In this document: positions 33,902-43,200 of the stretch, piece by piece | Numbering within the stretch: the first letter of the stretch is position 1 | Layout: each line of letters starts with the position of its first letter | NCBI GenBank assembly: GCA_963726765.1 | Contig: CAVSDH010000005.1 | Location: 260,900-324,899, forward strand | Length of the DNA: 64,000 nt | Reading direction: 5' to 3' | Origin: CAIWHR01 sp963726765 | GTDB taxonomy: Bacteria > Pseudomonadota > Gammaproteobacteria > Burkholderiales > Casimicrobiaceae | Position numbers and translations under genes: made by a program | Notes under the pieces: generated by a model | What the model was told of the DNA's origin: nothing | Seen by the model: the letters and a program-made list of their open reading frames with translations, nothing else | Database searches by the model: none

Positions 33902-33966
33902 ATTGTCCCAAATTATCAATTGTGTGTCCCCGATTGTCTAGCGCCTCGTTGCCAATTTCCGACAAT
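33902..33966. promoter_or_regulatory. Possible AraC-type operator region
   Basis: ATTGTC occurs at 33902-33907 and 33933-33938 as direct repeats 31 bp apart (about three helical turns). Its inverse GACAAT lies at 33961-33966. The region is AT-rich compared with its surroundings and sits in the divergent promoter interval between the AraC gene and the efflux operon. Spacing fits an AraC-family dimer, but the assignment is untested. Confidence 0.35.
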
Positions 33967-34137
33967 AGGCGTTCTTGGCGCTGGCCCCGAACACAACAAC
34001 AAGCCGCGCGCCCTCGCTGCGCACGGCAGCTGCTAACTCGCTCCCGGTTGGCAAGGGAAGTTCTGTGTGGGTTTGGATTGCGTGCTTCAGAAAACGAGGA
34101 ATCCACGCTGGTCCAGTCGATCAACCTTCAATTCAAA

Positions 34138-34407
34138 ATGCGGACCTATTTGATCAAGCGAGGCGTAATCGTTGTCGCTGCGCTACTGCCGTTGGTGGGG
34201 TGCAGTGCGGCGCCGTCGACGAATATCCTGGGCTCGTACTTTCCGTCTTGGATGGTCTGCGTATTGATTGGCATGGGCTTGTCCATCGTCATTCGCTGGA
34301 TTCTGGTGAAACTGGGCATAGAGAGGGAATTGCCGGCTCCGATCGTGGTTTACCTGGCGTTCACGATTGCCTTTTCCTTTGCTGCGTGGCTTCTATGGCT
34401 GGCCTAG
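34138..34407 (+). CDS. YtcA-family small lipoprotein
   Basis: This 89-residue protein has an N-terminal lipoprotein signal (lipobox LVGC, Cys22) and two hydrophobic segments (WMVCVLIGMGLSIVIRWILV and IVVYLAFTIAFSFAAWLLWLA). It matches the YtcA family, which typically precedes the membrane-fusion and FUSC genes of AaeXAB/MdtNOP-like efflux operons. The frame is open further upstream, but the ATG at 34138 begins directly at a clear signal peptide. It is separated by 13 bp from the HlyD gene. Confidence 0.8.
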   Translation: MRTYLIKRGVIVVAALLPLVGCSAAPSTNILGSYFPSWMVCVLIGMGLSIVIRWILVKLGIERELPAPIVVYLAFTIAFSFAAWLLWLA

Positions 34408-34420
34408 GCGGAGCAAGTCA

Positions 34421-35460
34421 ATGAATTCCAGTGTTACCTGGCGGGGTCGCCTCGTCGCGTTGATTGCGGTGGCTGCCGCCGTCGTTCTCGGATTCGCGAC
34501 GCTCGCGGCATTGAGCCGGCGACCCCAGACCAATGATGCCCACCTGTTCGCGTACAGCGCCGCGATGGCCCCCGAGGTCAGCGGGCGCATCGTCAAGCTT
34601 CATGTCGCGAGCAATCAGCGGGTGACCAAAGGCCAACCACTGGTAGAGATTGATCCGCAACCGTTCGAGCTGAGGCAGCGTCAGGCGCAGGCGCAGGTTC
34701 AGGCATTGAAGGCGCAGATCGGCCTGACATCGCGACAGGTAACTTCCCAGATGACCGGCGCGGATGCGGCGGCGACCCAGATCAATCACGCCAAGGCGCA
34801 GCTCGCGTTGGCGCAGGAGAATCTGCGCCGCCTCGAACCACTGCTCACGAAGGGCTACGTGACCCAGCAGCAGGTTGACGAGGCACGAACCAACGAGCGA
34901 AATGCGGCGGTGGCGCTCACCGTGGCCACGCAGCAGGCCACCCAGGCGCGTGAAGCCGTGGGCGGTACCGCCAATCTCGTCGCGCAGCTTGCCGGCGCCG
35001 AAGCCGCCGAGGCCATGGCCGCACGCGATTTGGGCCAGGCGGTGCTGCGCGCCCCCTTCGATGGAACCGTCGTCGGCCTCCAGATCGCGGAGGGGACCTA
35101 TGCCGTCGCGGGGCATCCGCTGTTCACGCTGATCAAGGACGCCGATTGGTATGCGATTGCCGATTTCCGCGAAACGGAGCTTTCGGCAGCATCGCTGTGG
35201 GCGATCCTGCGACCGTTTGGCTGATGGCCAATGAGGCCCGGCCGATCCGGGGTCAGGTCGTGAGCTTGAATAGTGGCGTGCAGCCCCAGACCGGGGATGG
35301 ATCTGGCGGCCCGGGATTGCCTGTGGTCGGGCGCACGCTCAATTGGGTCGTCGTCGCGCAACGCTTTCCAGTGTGGATTCGCCTGCTGGATGCTCCCCCG
35401 CAAGATATGCGGATCGGGGCCACGGCGTCGGTTCGGGTGGAGCATGACGCAAGGCAATGA
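34421..35460 (+). CDS. HlyD-family efflux membrane-fusion protein (frame-broken)
   Basis: This is a periplasmic adaptor anchored by one N-terminal segment (residues 10-30). A lipoyl half-motif (AMAPEVSGRIVKLHVASNQRVTKGQPLVEIDP), a long coiled-coil hairpin (residues about 85-185) and the returning lipoyl half (LRAPFDGTVVGLQIAEG) follow. Near 35186 one base appears to be missing. Up to ETELS the frame is correct; then the third frame continues SIAVGDPATVWLMANEARPIRG... to the stop at 35458-35460. In the uncorrected frame the protein stops at 35222-35224. The gene resembles AaeA/EmrA-type adaptors for aromatic acids and drugs, and it works with the FUSC pump and TolC-like channel that follow. 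Confidence 0.83.
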
Positions 35461-36403
35461 ATCCGCGATGCGCGGAGCAGAACTGTTCGACTGGCTCCGC
35501 GACGAACTGGCGCCGCGGCCGGGCAGAGTAGCGGCGGTAGCGCGCATCGCGGGGAGCTGCACCATCGCCGTGGGCATTGCAATGGTCTTTCAAATCCCGC
35601 TGGCGGCGTACGTGGTCTATCTGGTTTTCGTGATCAGTCGAGGGGAGTCCGTCGCAACGCTGATCACTGCAGTCAGCGTAGCCATTGGCGCCACGCTCGC
35701 GGTGGCGCTGTCGATTACGCTCTTGACCCTCGATGCAGGCAATCCCGCGCTTCGTCTGCCCTTGATGGCGGCAATCACCTTTCTCGGCATGTTTCTGGCG
35801 CGCACTTCCACGCTCGGGCCGCTCGGCTATCTCGTGGGTTTCGTCATGGTGCTGACGCAAACCCTCGTCGATACCGTTCCCTCCCCGGAGATGCTGACGA
35901 GGCTTGTGCTTTGGCTGTGGGTCGTGGTGATGATTCCCGCCGTGCTCTCCACGCTGGTCAATCTTGTGTTCGGTGAGGACCCGGCCAAACTTGCTCTGCG
36001 GACGGCCTTGCGTTTGCTCGATGCCGTTACAGCAACGCTGGACGAACGCCAGTCCCCCGGCATAGCCCGACAGCAAGCGGACGCATTGGGACTTGTCGCC
36101 CTGCGGAAGGACGCGCAGATCGCCGACCGCCAGTTGCGCGAGTATGCCGAAGTCGACCATCGCTTGATCGAGACACTCGTCGAATTGCTGACGCTGCTCG
36201 GTGCGATGCCTGGCGACCTCCCGCGCGAAATCCGGATGCGGCTCGTCGAAGCGAGCGTGGAATGCCGTCACGCATTGGCGTCGGGAGATGCCCGCGCTCC
36301 GGAACGACGAGTCGTGCCCCCTGAGTTGCTGCACGGCCTGACCGCCGAGACCTTGCCGATCGTGGTGGCGATCGACGGTGCGCTGGGTCGTCATTGCCAA
36401 TGA
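35444..36403 (+). CDS. FUSC-family efflux transporter, N-terminal half (frame-broken)
   Basis: These 319 codons form the first membrane domain and a cytoplasmic region of a fusaric acid/aromatic acid exporter (PF04632/AaeB-like). The start at 35444 has GGTGGAG upstream and overlaps the end of the adaptor gene; an internal ATG at 35468 is an alternative. Hydrophobic segments IAVGIAMVFQIPLAAYVVYLVFVI and LVLWLWVVVMIPAVLSTLVNLVF are visible. The frame stops at 36403 in the middle of the expected protein, and the remainder follows in another frame from about 36378. One extra base near 36377 explains this. Confidence 0.83.
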   Translation: MTQGNESAMRGAELFDWLRDELAPRPGRVAAVARIAGSCTIAVGIAMVFQIPLAAYVVYLVFVISRGESVATLITAVSVAIGATLAVALSITLLTLDAGNPALRLPLMAAITFLGMFLARTSTLGPLGYLVGFVMVLTQTLVDTVPSPEMLTRLVLWLWVVVMIPAVLSTLVNLVFGEDPAKLALRTALRLLDAVTATLDERQSPGIARQQADALGLVALRKDAQIADRQLREYAEVDHRLIETLVELLTLLGAMPGDLPREIRMRLVEASVECRHALASGDARAPERRVVPPELLHGLTAETLPIVVAIDGALGRHCQ

Positions 36404-37451
36404 CATCGCGCGCCGTCGCGCCGCCAGTGAGTCGCCGCCTGTACGGTCGCCGAAGAGCTTGTTCGTGCCTGATGCCTGGAGCAATCCGGAGCACGTACGC
36501 TTTGCGCTGAAGACGACGCTTGCGGTGATGGCGGCCTATTTCATCTACAGCGTACTCGATTGGCCGGGCATCTCGACAGCCGTCCCCACCTGTTTTGTCG
36601 TCGCATTGGGAAGCATGGGCGAGACAATCCAGAAGATGTGGCTGCGGATCACCGGAGCGTTGATCGGCGGCCTCGCAGCTGGTCTGTGCATTGTGTATTT
36701 GCTTCCGCACATGACGGACATTGGCCAGCTCTGCCTGCTGATCGCAGTGGTGTCGGCCATTTTTGCCTGGGTCGCGACCAGCAGCGACCGCCTCTCCTAT
36801 ATGGGCATGCAGATGGCGCTCGCCTTTCTCCTCGGCGTGTTGCAAGGCTACGGCCCCAACACCAGCCTTACGGTGTTGTGGGATCGCGTCGTCGGGGTTC
36901 TCCTCGGCAACTTGTTGATGTCGCTCGTCTTCAGTGTCGTCTGGCCAATTAGCGCCCTTGACCGCGCGCGTGCCGCCATCGCGCAGGCACTGCGTGCGCT
37001 TGGAAATCTGATGCGGGATGCGGCTCATCCCCCAGCCGATGTCCGTCTCGCCGCGGTGCAAAGGCTTACCGAGGCAAGGCATTTCACGTCGGTCGCCGCA
37101 TTCGAGAGGAATCTGTTGCAGGGAGGCGCGCTACGCAAGACTTTCGAGCAAACGGCAATCGCTCACCTGGAGCGCCTCGCCACGGCGGTGTTCGTCGTCG
37201 TCGGCCAATCTCACGACGAAGACATTGGCGAGGGTGGCCGAAAGCAGGACGCGGCGACATCAGCCTGGTTCACCGACACCGCGGAACGCTTTGCCGTCGC
37301 CCGTTCGGCGCCCGCAGCGCCCGGCCAGGACAGTTTCGTAGAGGCGCAAGCCGTCCAGCCCGGCGTGGATCGGGCGCACATTCGAGCAGCCATGGACGCC
37401 AGAGTGCTGCTGCAACGAGAAATCGAGCATGTCGCGACCCTTCCCGCCTAG
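36378..37451 (+). CDS. FUSC-family efflux transporter, C-terminal half
   Basis: These 357 codons carry the second membrane domain of the FUSC pump (FALKTTLAVMAAYFIYSVLDWPGI, VVALGSMGETIQKMWLRITGALIGG, LLIAVVSAIFAWV, MQMALAFLLGVLQGYGP, WDRVVGVLLGNLLMSLVFSVVW). These segments are the diagnostic ones of the family. The nominal GTG at 36378 is probably an artefact of the frame break; the two halves together give the normal length of about 670 residues. The gene overlaps the TolC-like gene by 23 bp. Confidence 0.83.
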   Translation: MRWVVIANDIARRRAASESPPVRSPKSLFVPDAWSNPEHVRFALKTTLAVMAAYFIYSVLDWPGISTAVPTCFVVALGSMGETIQKMWLRITGALIGGLAAGLCIVYLLPHMTDIGQLCLLIAVVSAIFAWVATSSDRLSYMGMQMALAFLLGVLQGYGPNTSLTVLWDRVVGVLLGNLLMSLVFSVVWPISALDRARAAIAQALRALGNLMRDAAHPPADVRLAAVQRLTEARHFTSVAAFERNLLQGGALRKTFEQTAIAHLERLATAVFVVVGQSHDEDIGEGGRKQDAATSAWFTDTAERFAVARSAPAAPGQDSFVEAQAVQPGVDRAHIRAAMDARVLLQREIEHVATLPA

Positions 37452-38919
37452 TTTCGCCAAGCACGTTTGCCGCGCCGCTGCGTGGCTGATGCTGCTGTCG
37501 CCAGTCGCGTGGGCGGCCGATGTCCTGCAGCTCGCACCCGAATCGCCGGACAAACCGTGGGCCATTCCGTCGGTCTCCGGTACCGCCGACCGTGCGGGGC
37601 CGTGGGTGCAACGCGATGCGGTCTTCGGACAAGGCAAAGGTGTGCCGATCGAACAGAATCGACGTTACAGCCTTGCCGAGTTGATCGATATAGCGCAGCG
37701 CAACAATCCTGAGACGCGCATTGCATGGGAACAGGCACGACGGGCCGCGCTGGCTGTCGGCCTGGACGAAAGCGAATACGCGCCACAGGTTTCGATCGAT
37801 GTGATCGGCGGATACCAGCGGACACCGTTGCCGATCCCGACGACGACCATTCCTGCAGGCTATTTCATCTCGGACACGCGCGAGATCTTTCCGGTCCTCG
37901 CGCTGAAATGGCTGCTGTTCGACTTCGGGCGCCGCGAGGGCCAGGACCAGGCGGCTCGGGCCAATTCCTTCGTCGCGAACGTCACGTTCACCGGGGTTCA
38001 CCAGAAGCTCGTCTACACGGTTAGTCGCGCCTATTTTTCACTCGGTGCCGCGCGGGGCCGGCTGAGTTCTGCCCGGCGGGCGGTGACGGCAGCCGAAACC
38101 GTGCAGGACGCCGCGGTGTCGCGCAGGGAGCGCGGTCTGGCCACCGTGGTGGTGCCGGCCCAGGCACAGCGGCAGACCGCGCAGGCCCGGTACTACCTGA
38201 CCAAAGCCACTGGCGACGAACGCACCGCATACGCGAACCTCATCGCGTCTCTGGGCGTCGCGGCCGATGCGCGCATCGACATCGTCGACAGTTCGCAGCA
38301 GCCATTGCCGGCGGAGCCGCCGGAAGACATGGACGCGGTGCTGCGCGACGCGCTGGCGCATCGTCCCGATGTGATCGCCGCGATCGGCAAGATCGAGGCT
38401 GCCGAGGGTGCGCTGAAGAGCCGACGCGCGGACTATTATCCGAAGATTGGGCTTAGCGCCCAGATTTTCGAGAACATCGGTGGATTCAGCACCGACGGCG
38501 GCCCGTGGTCCACTGTGAACAAACCCGGTGGCAGCATCCTGCTGACGTTGAGCGTCCCTTTGTACGATGGAGGAGGGCGCGACTCCCGCGTTGCCTCGGC
38601 GCAATCCGAGGTCGCGGCGGCGCGCGACAGCCTTTCTCAGGTACGCGATGCCGCCACTTTGCAGGTGGTGAGCGCGTACAACGATCTGAAGACCAGTCTG
38701 GCCGCCTACTCTGCGGCCGTGGCGTTGCGCGCGGCGGCGCAGACAGCGTACGACGCGGCCCTGGGCGCCTTCAATGGTGGTGTCGGAACGTATACCGACG
38801 TGGCGAGCGAACTGAGTTCACTCGCGATGGCCGATGCGCAGACGGAGGATGCCCACGCCAACGTGTTTACGGCGGCCGCCGCCCTGGCCTTTGCGTCGGG
38901 CGTGGTACAGACCAGATGA
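37429..38919 (+). CDS. TolC/NodT-family outer-membrane efflux channel
   Basis: This is a 496-residue outer-membrane factor. The signal peptide ends near residue 29 (VAWAAD). The paired OEP repeats are seen in LAELIDIAQRNNPETRIAWEQARRAA and VLRDALAHRPDVIAAIGKIEAAE, with strand-rich YAPQVSIDVIGGYQR and YPKIGLSAQIFENIGG between long coiled helices. It completes a tripartite pump with the adaptor and FUSC proteins encoded just upstream. The start overlaps the FUSC 3' end by 23 bp. Confidence 0.9.
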   Translation: MSRPFPPSFAKHVCRAAAWLMLLSPVAWAADVLQLAPESPDKPWAIPSVSGTADRAGPWVQRDAVFGQGKGVPIEQNRRYSLAELIDIAQRNNPETRIAWEQARRAALAVGLDESEYAPQVSIDVIGGYQRTPLPIPTTTIPAGYFISDTREIFPVLALKWLLFDFGRREGQDQAARANSFVANVTFTGVHQKLVYTVSRAYFSLGAARGRLSSARRAVTAAETVQDAAVSRRERGLATVVVPAQAQRQTAQARYYLTKATGDERTAYANLIASLGVAADARIDIVDSSQQPLPAEPPEDMDAVLRDALAHRPDVIAAIGKIEAAEGALKSRRADYYPKIGLSAQIFENIGGFSTDGGPWSTVNKPGGSILLTLSVPLYDGGGRDSRVASAQSEVAAARDSLSQVRDAATLQVVSAYNDLKTSLAAYSAAVALRAAAQTAYDAALGAFNGGVGTYTDVASELSSLAMADAQTEDAHANVFTAAAALAFASGVVQTR

Positions 38920-39111
38920 CGAGGAGTCCGCGCAATGAATCGCTGCTCGCGGTCGTTGCGCTCCGACTGCTCAGTGACCCATGCCTTCGAACTTCCAGAT
39001 CCGGGCCGGTTGTTCTCTTGCATCGCGCAGGGTAACGAGCAACGCTGCGTCCAGGCGCGCCACTTCGCTGGAAGCGGAGCGATCCGAAACTTCCAACTGA
39101 GGGAGATGGCT

Positions 39112-39987
39112 ATGCGGAACAAGCGCGTGAAGGCGAAGGACGTGCCCAAGGGCAAGCCGGAGAAAGGCAACGCCGCCAAGATCGCCGCGGGCGAGTCCAA
39201 AGCTGCGACCGTCGACAAGAAGCTGTCGAACAAGGACTACCAGCGCGAACTCAAGAAGCTCCACGTCGAGTTGGTGAAGCTCCAGCAATGGATCGTGCAT
39301 AAGGGTCTCAAGGTCTGCATCGTCTTCGAAGGCCGCGACGGTGCCGGCAAAGGCGGCACGATCAAAGCCATCACCGAGCGCGTGAGTCCCCGGGTGTTTC
39401 GCGTGATCGCGCTACCCGCACCAACCGAGCGCGAGAAGACCCAGATGTATGGGCAGCGCTACCTGCCGCACCTGCCGGCGGCGGGCGAGGTCGTCATCTG
39501 GGACCGCAGCTGGTACAACCGCGCCGGCGTCGAACGCGTGATGGGGTTTTGCACTGAGGAGCATGCAAGAGGTTTCCTGCAGGTCATTCCGCTGTTCGAG
39601 CAGTTGATGATCAAGTCGGGGATCATCCTGCTCAAGTACTGGCTGGAAGTGAGCCCGGAGGAGCAGACGCGCCGGTTGAAGGGGCGCATTGGCGACGGCC
39701 GCAAGACTTGGAAGCTATCGCCGATGGACCTCAAGTCCTACGATCGCTGGGATGACTACACGAAGGCGCGCGACGAGATGTTCGCCGCCACCGATACCCC
39801 GTGGGCGCCGTGGTTCGTTGCGCGCTCGGAGGACAAGAACCGCGTGCGCCTCAATGTGATAAGCCATTTGCTGAAGCGGGTTCCCTACAAGGCAATCCCG
39901 GCACCAAAGGTCAAGCTCCCGGAGCGAAAGGTCGGCCGCTACAAGGCTGCCGACATTCCGTTCAAGTATGTGCCCGAGCGCTTTTGA
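39112..39987 (+). CDS. ppk2: Polyphosphate kinase 2
   Basis: This is a 291-residue class I PPK2, which transfers phosphate between polyphosphate and nucleoside diphosphates (GDP or ADP). The Walker A GRDGAGKGG (residues 74-82), TQMYGQRYLPHL, the Walker B-like VVIWDRSWYNRAGVERVMGF and the LRRFLKGRI-like lid (RRLKGRIGD) are intact. A Lys-rich N-terminal 40 residues precede the core. The ATG at 39112 is favoured because GAGGGAG lies 6 bases before it; an ATG at 39106 is too close to that site. A decayed fragment of a very similar gene lies at 30306-30381. Confidence 0.93.
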   Translation: MRNKRVKAKDVPKGKPEKGNAAKIAAGESKAATVDKKLSNKDYQRELKKLHVELVKLQQWIVHKGLKVCIVFEGRDGAGKGGTIKAITERVSPRVFRVIALPAPTEREKTQMYGQRYLPHLPAAGEVVIWDRSWYNRAGVERVMGFCTEEHARGFLQVIPLFEQLMIKSGIILLKYWLEVSPEEQTRRLKGRIGDGRKTWKLSPMDLKSYDRWDDYTKARDEMFAATDTPWAPWFVARSEDKNRVRLNVISHLLKRVPYKAIPAPKVKLPERKVGRYKAADIPFKYVPERF

Positions 39988-40068
39988 ACGACGCGTGGCC
40001 GCGTGGGTGAAGTTGGATCGCTTGCGGTTGCCGCTTCGGTTGGGCGCGGCGGCCATCGGAGGTAGGCA

Positions 40069-40740
40069 ATGACCGAACCGGATGGCGAGTCCAACGCTGC
40101 ACGCGCACCCGTCCTGAGCCCGGTCGATCGCGTTTCGGAGTTGCTCTTCGGGCTGTTCATGGCGCTTACCTTCGTCGGCGCAGTGTCCGTCGCAGAGGCA
40201 GGGGACGTGGAGATTCGCAGAATGCTGGTCGCTGCGCTCGGCTGCAACCTCGCGTGGGGACTGGCCGACGCGGTCATGTATCTCGTACGCACGATCACCG
40301 ATCGCGGCCGATCCCTCACACTCGCACGCTCCGTTCGTGCGACCGCGAGTGCAGAAGCCGGGCGCAAACTCATCGAGGACTCGCTTTCGCAGACCATTGC
40401 GGGCCTCGTGTCCCCGGTGGAAATAGAGGCAATCCGCGGGCGAATCGTAGCGCAGTCGAACGTGCCGTCGCGACCGAGGTTGCAGCGGGACGACCTGCTG
40501 GCGGCCTTCGCCGTGTTCCTGATTGTCACCGCCTCGACCTTTCCGGTCGTGCTGCCCTTCATGCTGATCGAGAACGTCGCCCTGGCCAAGAACCTGTCGC
40601 GGGTGATCGCGTTGGCGATGTTGTTCTTCGGCGGGCTCGCGCTCGGTCGTTTTGCAGGCTACGGCAGTTGGCGGGCGGGACTGCTGATGGCGGGGCTCGG
40701 CACAGTGCTCGTAGCCGCAATCAGGGCGCTCGGCGGATGA
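40069..40740 (+). CDS. VIT/CCC1-like membrane protein
   Basis: This 223-residue protein has hydrophobic segments at about 25-45 (LLFGLFMALTFVGAVSVAEA), 50-72, 145-165 (LLAAFAVFLIVTASTFPVVLPFMLI), 178-195 and 200-222. A charged helical stretch separates the first pair from the rest. This is the layout of VIT1/CCC1 iron/manganese transporters, though the substrate residues cannot be verified by eye. Its stop overlaps the start of the next gene (ATGA). Confidence 0.65.
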   Translation: MTEPDGESNAARAPVLSPVDRVSELLFGLFMALTFVGAVSVAEAGDVEIRRMLVAALGCNLAWGLADAVMYLVRTITDRGRSLTLARSVRATASAEAGRKLIEDSLSQTIAGLVSPVEIEAIRGRIVAQSNVPSRPRLQRDDLLAAFAVFLIVTASTFPVVLPFMLIENVALAKNLSRVIALAMLFFGGLALGRFAGYGSWRAGLLMAGLGTVLVAAIRALGG

Positions 40741-41387
40741 AACCCGCATTGCGCACCTTCGCCGCAATTACGGCTGTCGTGGCCACGACAGCGCTCGCCG
40801 CCGAAGACGAAAGCGCCGGTACCGCCGCTGCCGCGTCCAGAGATTTGTCGTGGAATTTTGCGCTCACCGCCTATCCCACGGTCGTTCGCGGCGGCGAAGA
40901 CTATACGTCGGCGATTGCGACCGCCGATCGGGGTCAGCTGCATTTCGAGGCACGATACAACTACGAGTCGGTCGGCGCCCGCTCGGCCTTCATGGGCTGG
41001 AATTTTTCCGGCGGCGAGACAATCAAGTGGGAGTTGACGCCGCTGTTGGGTGGCGCATGGGGAACGACACAGGCATTCGTGCCGGGACTCGAAGCAACGA
41101 TAACCTGGGAAAAGTTCGACTTCTACGTCGAGGCCGAGTACGTGCTCGATAGTAGAGAACATGCCAATAGTTATGCCTATGCGTGGAGCGAATTGGGCTT
41201 TCGTATGGTTGACTGGCTACGTATCGGAATAGCCGGCCAGCGCACTCGAATCTACGGTGGCGCCCGCGAGTTCCAGCGCGGGCCGTTTGCGCAATTGACT
41301 TGGGGCCCGGTTACGGTCGGCGGCTACTGGTTCAACCCAGGGTCGAACGAGCAGATCTTCGTCGGCATGCTCGGCGCGACCTTTTGA
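40737..41387 (+). CDS. Putative outer-membrane/porin-like exported protein
   Basis: This 216-residue protein has a signal peptide (1-22, ending ALAAE) and many amphipathic beta strands (LSWNFALTAYPTVV, QLHFEARYNYES, IKWELTPLLGGAWG, FDFYVEAEYVLD), ending in a strand with a terminal Phe (IFVGMLGATF), a hallmark recognised by the barrel assembly machinery. It is coupled to the VIT-like gene by overlap. Function is unknown. Confidence 0.7.
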   Translation: MKPALRTFAAITAVVATTALAAEDESAGTAAAASRDLSWNFALTAYPTVVRGGEDYTSAIATADRGQLHFEARYNYESVGARSAFMGWNFSGGETIKWELTPLLGGAWGTTQAFVPGLEATITWEKFDFYVEAEYVLDSREHANSYAYAWSELGFRMVDWLRIGIAGQRTRIYGGAREFQRGPFAQLTWGPVTVGGYWFNPGSNEQIFVGMLGATF

Positions 41388-41468
41388 TTATGGCCACGAA
41401 GAAGCGTCCGTCGGTCGCGACGAAACATCTCCTTCGCCCAATTCGCTGAATTAGCGGGAGCCAATCGC

Positions 41469-43163
41469 ATGACGCAAACACCGATCACGAACCACGCCGG
41501 CGAGGCGGTTGCTCCCTCGCTACGCTTCGACATCGTCGCCGGACTAACGGCGGCCGCGGTCGTGTTGCCGAAGGCCATGGCCTACGCGACGGTCGCTGGG
41601 CTGCCCGTTGCAGTAGGTCTCTATACCGCCTTCATCCCGATGGCGATCTATGCACTGCTCGGCTCGTCGCGTGTTCTCAGCGTCAGTTCCACAGCAACGC
41701 TGGGGATACTGACCGCCACACAACTCGGACTGGTCGTGCCGGACGGCGACGCCGCGAAGCTTGTCGTAGCAACCGCCACGTTGGCCGCGCTGGTCGGTGC
41801 GATGCTTCTAGTAGCAAGGCTCCTCAAGCTGGGGTTCGTGGCGAATTTCATTTCGGCACCGGTGCTGACCGGCTTCAAGGCAGGAATCGGTCTCGTGATC
41901 GTGCTGGACCAGGCGCCCAAGCTCCTTGGGGTCCACATAACGAAACATGGCTTCTTTGCCGATCTGCTTAGCCTCGGGCAACAGGTTCCGGAAACCTCGT
42001 TGATCACGCTGGCGGCGGCCGTGGCGACGTTCGTAGTGTTGATCGCGATGGAACGCCTGTGGCCGCATTCACCGGCGCCGCTGGTGGTCGTCGGCGGCAG
42101 CATTGCCGCATCCTGGTTCTTCGGTCTTCATGCCGCCGGCGTAGCGACGGTCGGCCTGATTCCGCAGGGTTTCCCGTCGCTCACGTTGCCGGAAATGGCG
42201 CTCGTCGCGCAGTTGGCACCCGGAGCGCTCGGAATTGCGCTGATGAGCTTCACCGAAACGATCGCGGCGGGACGCGCCTTTTCCCGCCCCGGCGAACCTC
42301 CGATCGACGCGAACCGCGAGCTTGTCGCCACTGGAGCGGCTAATCTCGGCGGCGCGCTGTTCGGCGCCATGCCCGCCGGCGGTGGCACGTCGCAGACGGC
42401 GGTAGTGCGCGCCGTGGGCGGTCGCTCGCAGAAGGCGTCGCTCGTCACGGCCGGCGCTGCGTTGGCGACAATGCTGCTGCTGGCGCCGGTGCTGGGCCTG
42501 TTGCCGTACGCGACGCTCGCCGCCGTCGTCATTTTCTACTCCATCGGGCTGATCCAGCCGGCGGAGTTCCGCGCCATCCGCGGCGTGCGCTCGATGGAGT
42601 TTCGCTGGGCGATTGTCGCGTGCGTCGGCGTGTTGGTGTTCGGCACGCTGAAGGGCATCGTCGTGGCGATCATCGTGTCGATGATCGGATTGGCCGCGCA
42701 GACCGCCCATCCACGCGTGTCCGTCATTGGCCGCAAACGGGGCGCCGACGTGTTGCGACCGCTGTCGCCCGAGCATCCTGACGATGAGACGTTTGAGGGT
42801 CTGTTGATCGTGCGACCCGAAGGACGGCTTTACTTCGTCAATGCGCAGAACGTGACACAGCAGGTAGATGCGCTGATCGAGCAACACAAGCCGCGGGTGC
42901 TTGCGGTGGACATGAGCCGGGTGCCCGACATCGAATATTCTGCGTTGCAGGCGCTGATGGAGGGCGAAAAGCGTGCGACCGAACGCGGCGTCATTGTATG
43001 GCTGGTGGGGCTTAACCCCGGCGTCCTCGAAGTCGTTCGCCACACCGGGCTGGAGCAGCGATTGGGTCGCGATCGCATGCTGTTCAACGCGCGGGCGGCA
43101 ATCGAGCGCTATCAGGCGCTGCAGACCACGGGCGGCATCGGGCCATCCGCGTTGACCGGCTGA
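41469..43163 (+). CDS. SulP-family anion permease with STAS domain
   Basis: This is a 564-residue inner-membrane transporter. The SulP motif region FDIVAGLTAAAVVLPKAMAYATVAGLPVAVGLYTAF is present, then about 10-12 membrane segments with SSTATLG and NLGGALFGAMPAGGGTSQTAV. Residues about 425-545 are the cytoplasmic STAS domain (VRPEGRLYFVNAQNV, LAVDMSRVPDIEYSALQAL). Family members transport sulfate, bicarbonate or dicarboxylates; the substrate here is not determinable. Confidence 0.92.
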   Translation: MTQTPITNHAGEAVAPSLRFDIVAGLTAAAVVLPKAMAYATVAGLPVAVGLYTAFIPMAIYALLGSSRVLSVSSTATLGILTATQLGLVVPDGDAAKLVVATATLAALVGAMLLVARLLKLGFVANFISAPVLTGFKAGIGLVIVLDQAPKLLGVHITKHGFFADLLSLGQQVPETSLITLAAAVATFVVLIAMERLWPHSPAPLVVVGGSIAASWFFGLHAAGVATVGLIPQGFPSLTLPEMALVAQLAPGALGIALMSFTETIAAGRAFSRPGEPPIDANRELVATGAANLGGALFGAMPAGGGTSQTAVVRAVGGRSQKASLVTAGAALATMLLLAPVLGLLPYATLAAVVIFYSIGLIQPAEFRAIRGVRSMEFRWAIVACVGVLVFGTLKGIVVAIIVSMIGLAAQTAHPRVSVIGRKRGADVLRPLSPEHPDDETFEGLLIVRPEGRLYFVNAQNVTQQVDALIEQHKPRVLAVDMSRVPDIEYSALQALMEGEKRATERGVIVWLVGLNPGVLEVVRHTGLEQRLGRDRMLFNARAAIERYQALQTTGGIGPSALTG

Positions 43164-43200
43164 TCGTCGACTCGCTGCGCGCTGCCGAATTGAAACAACT

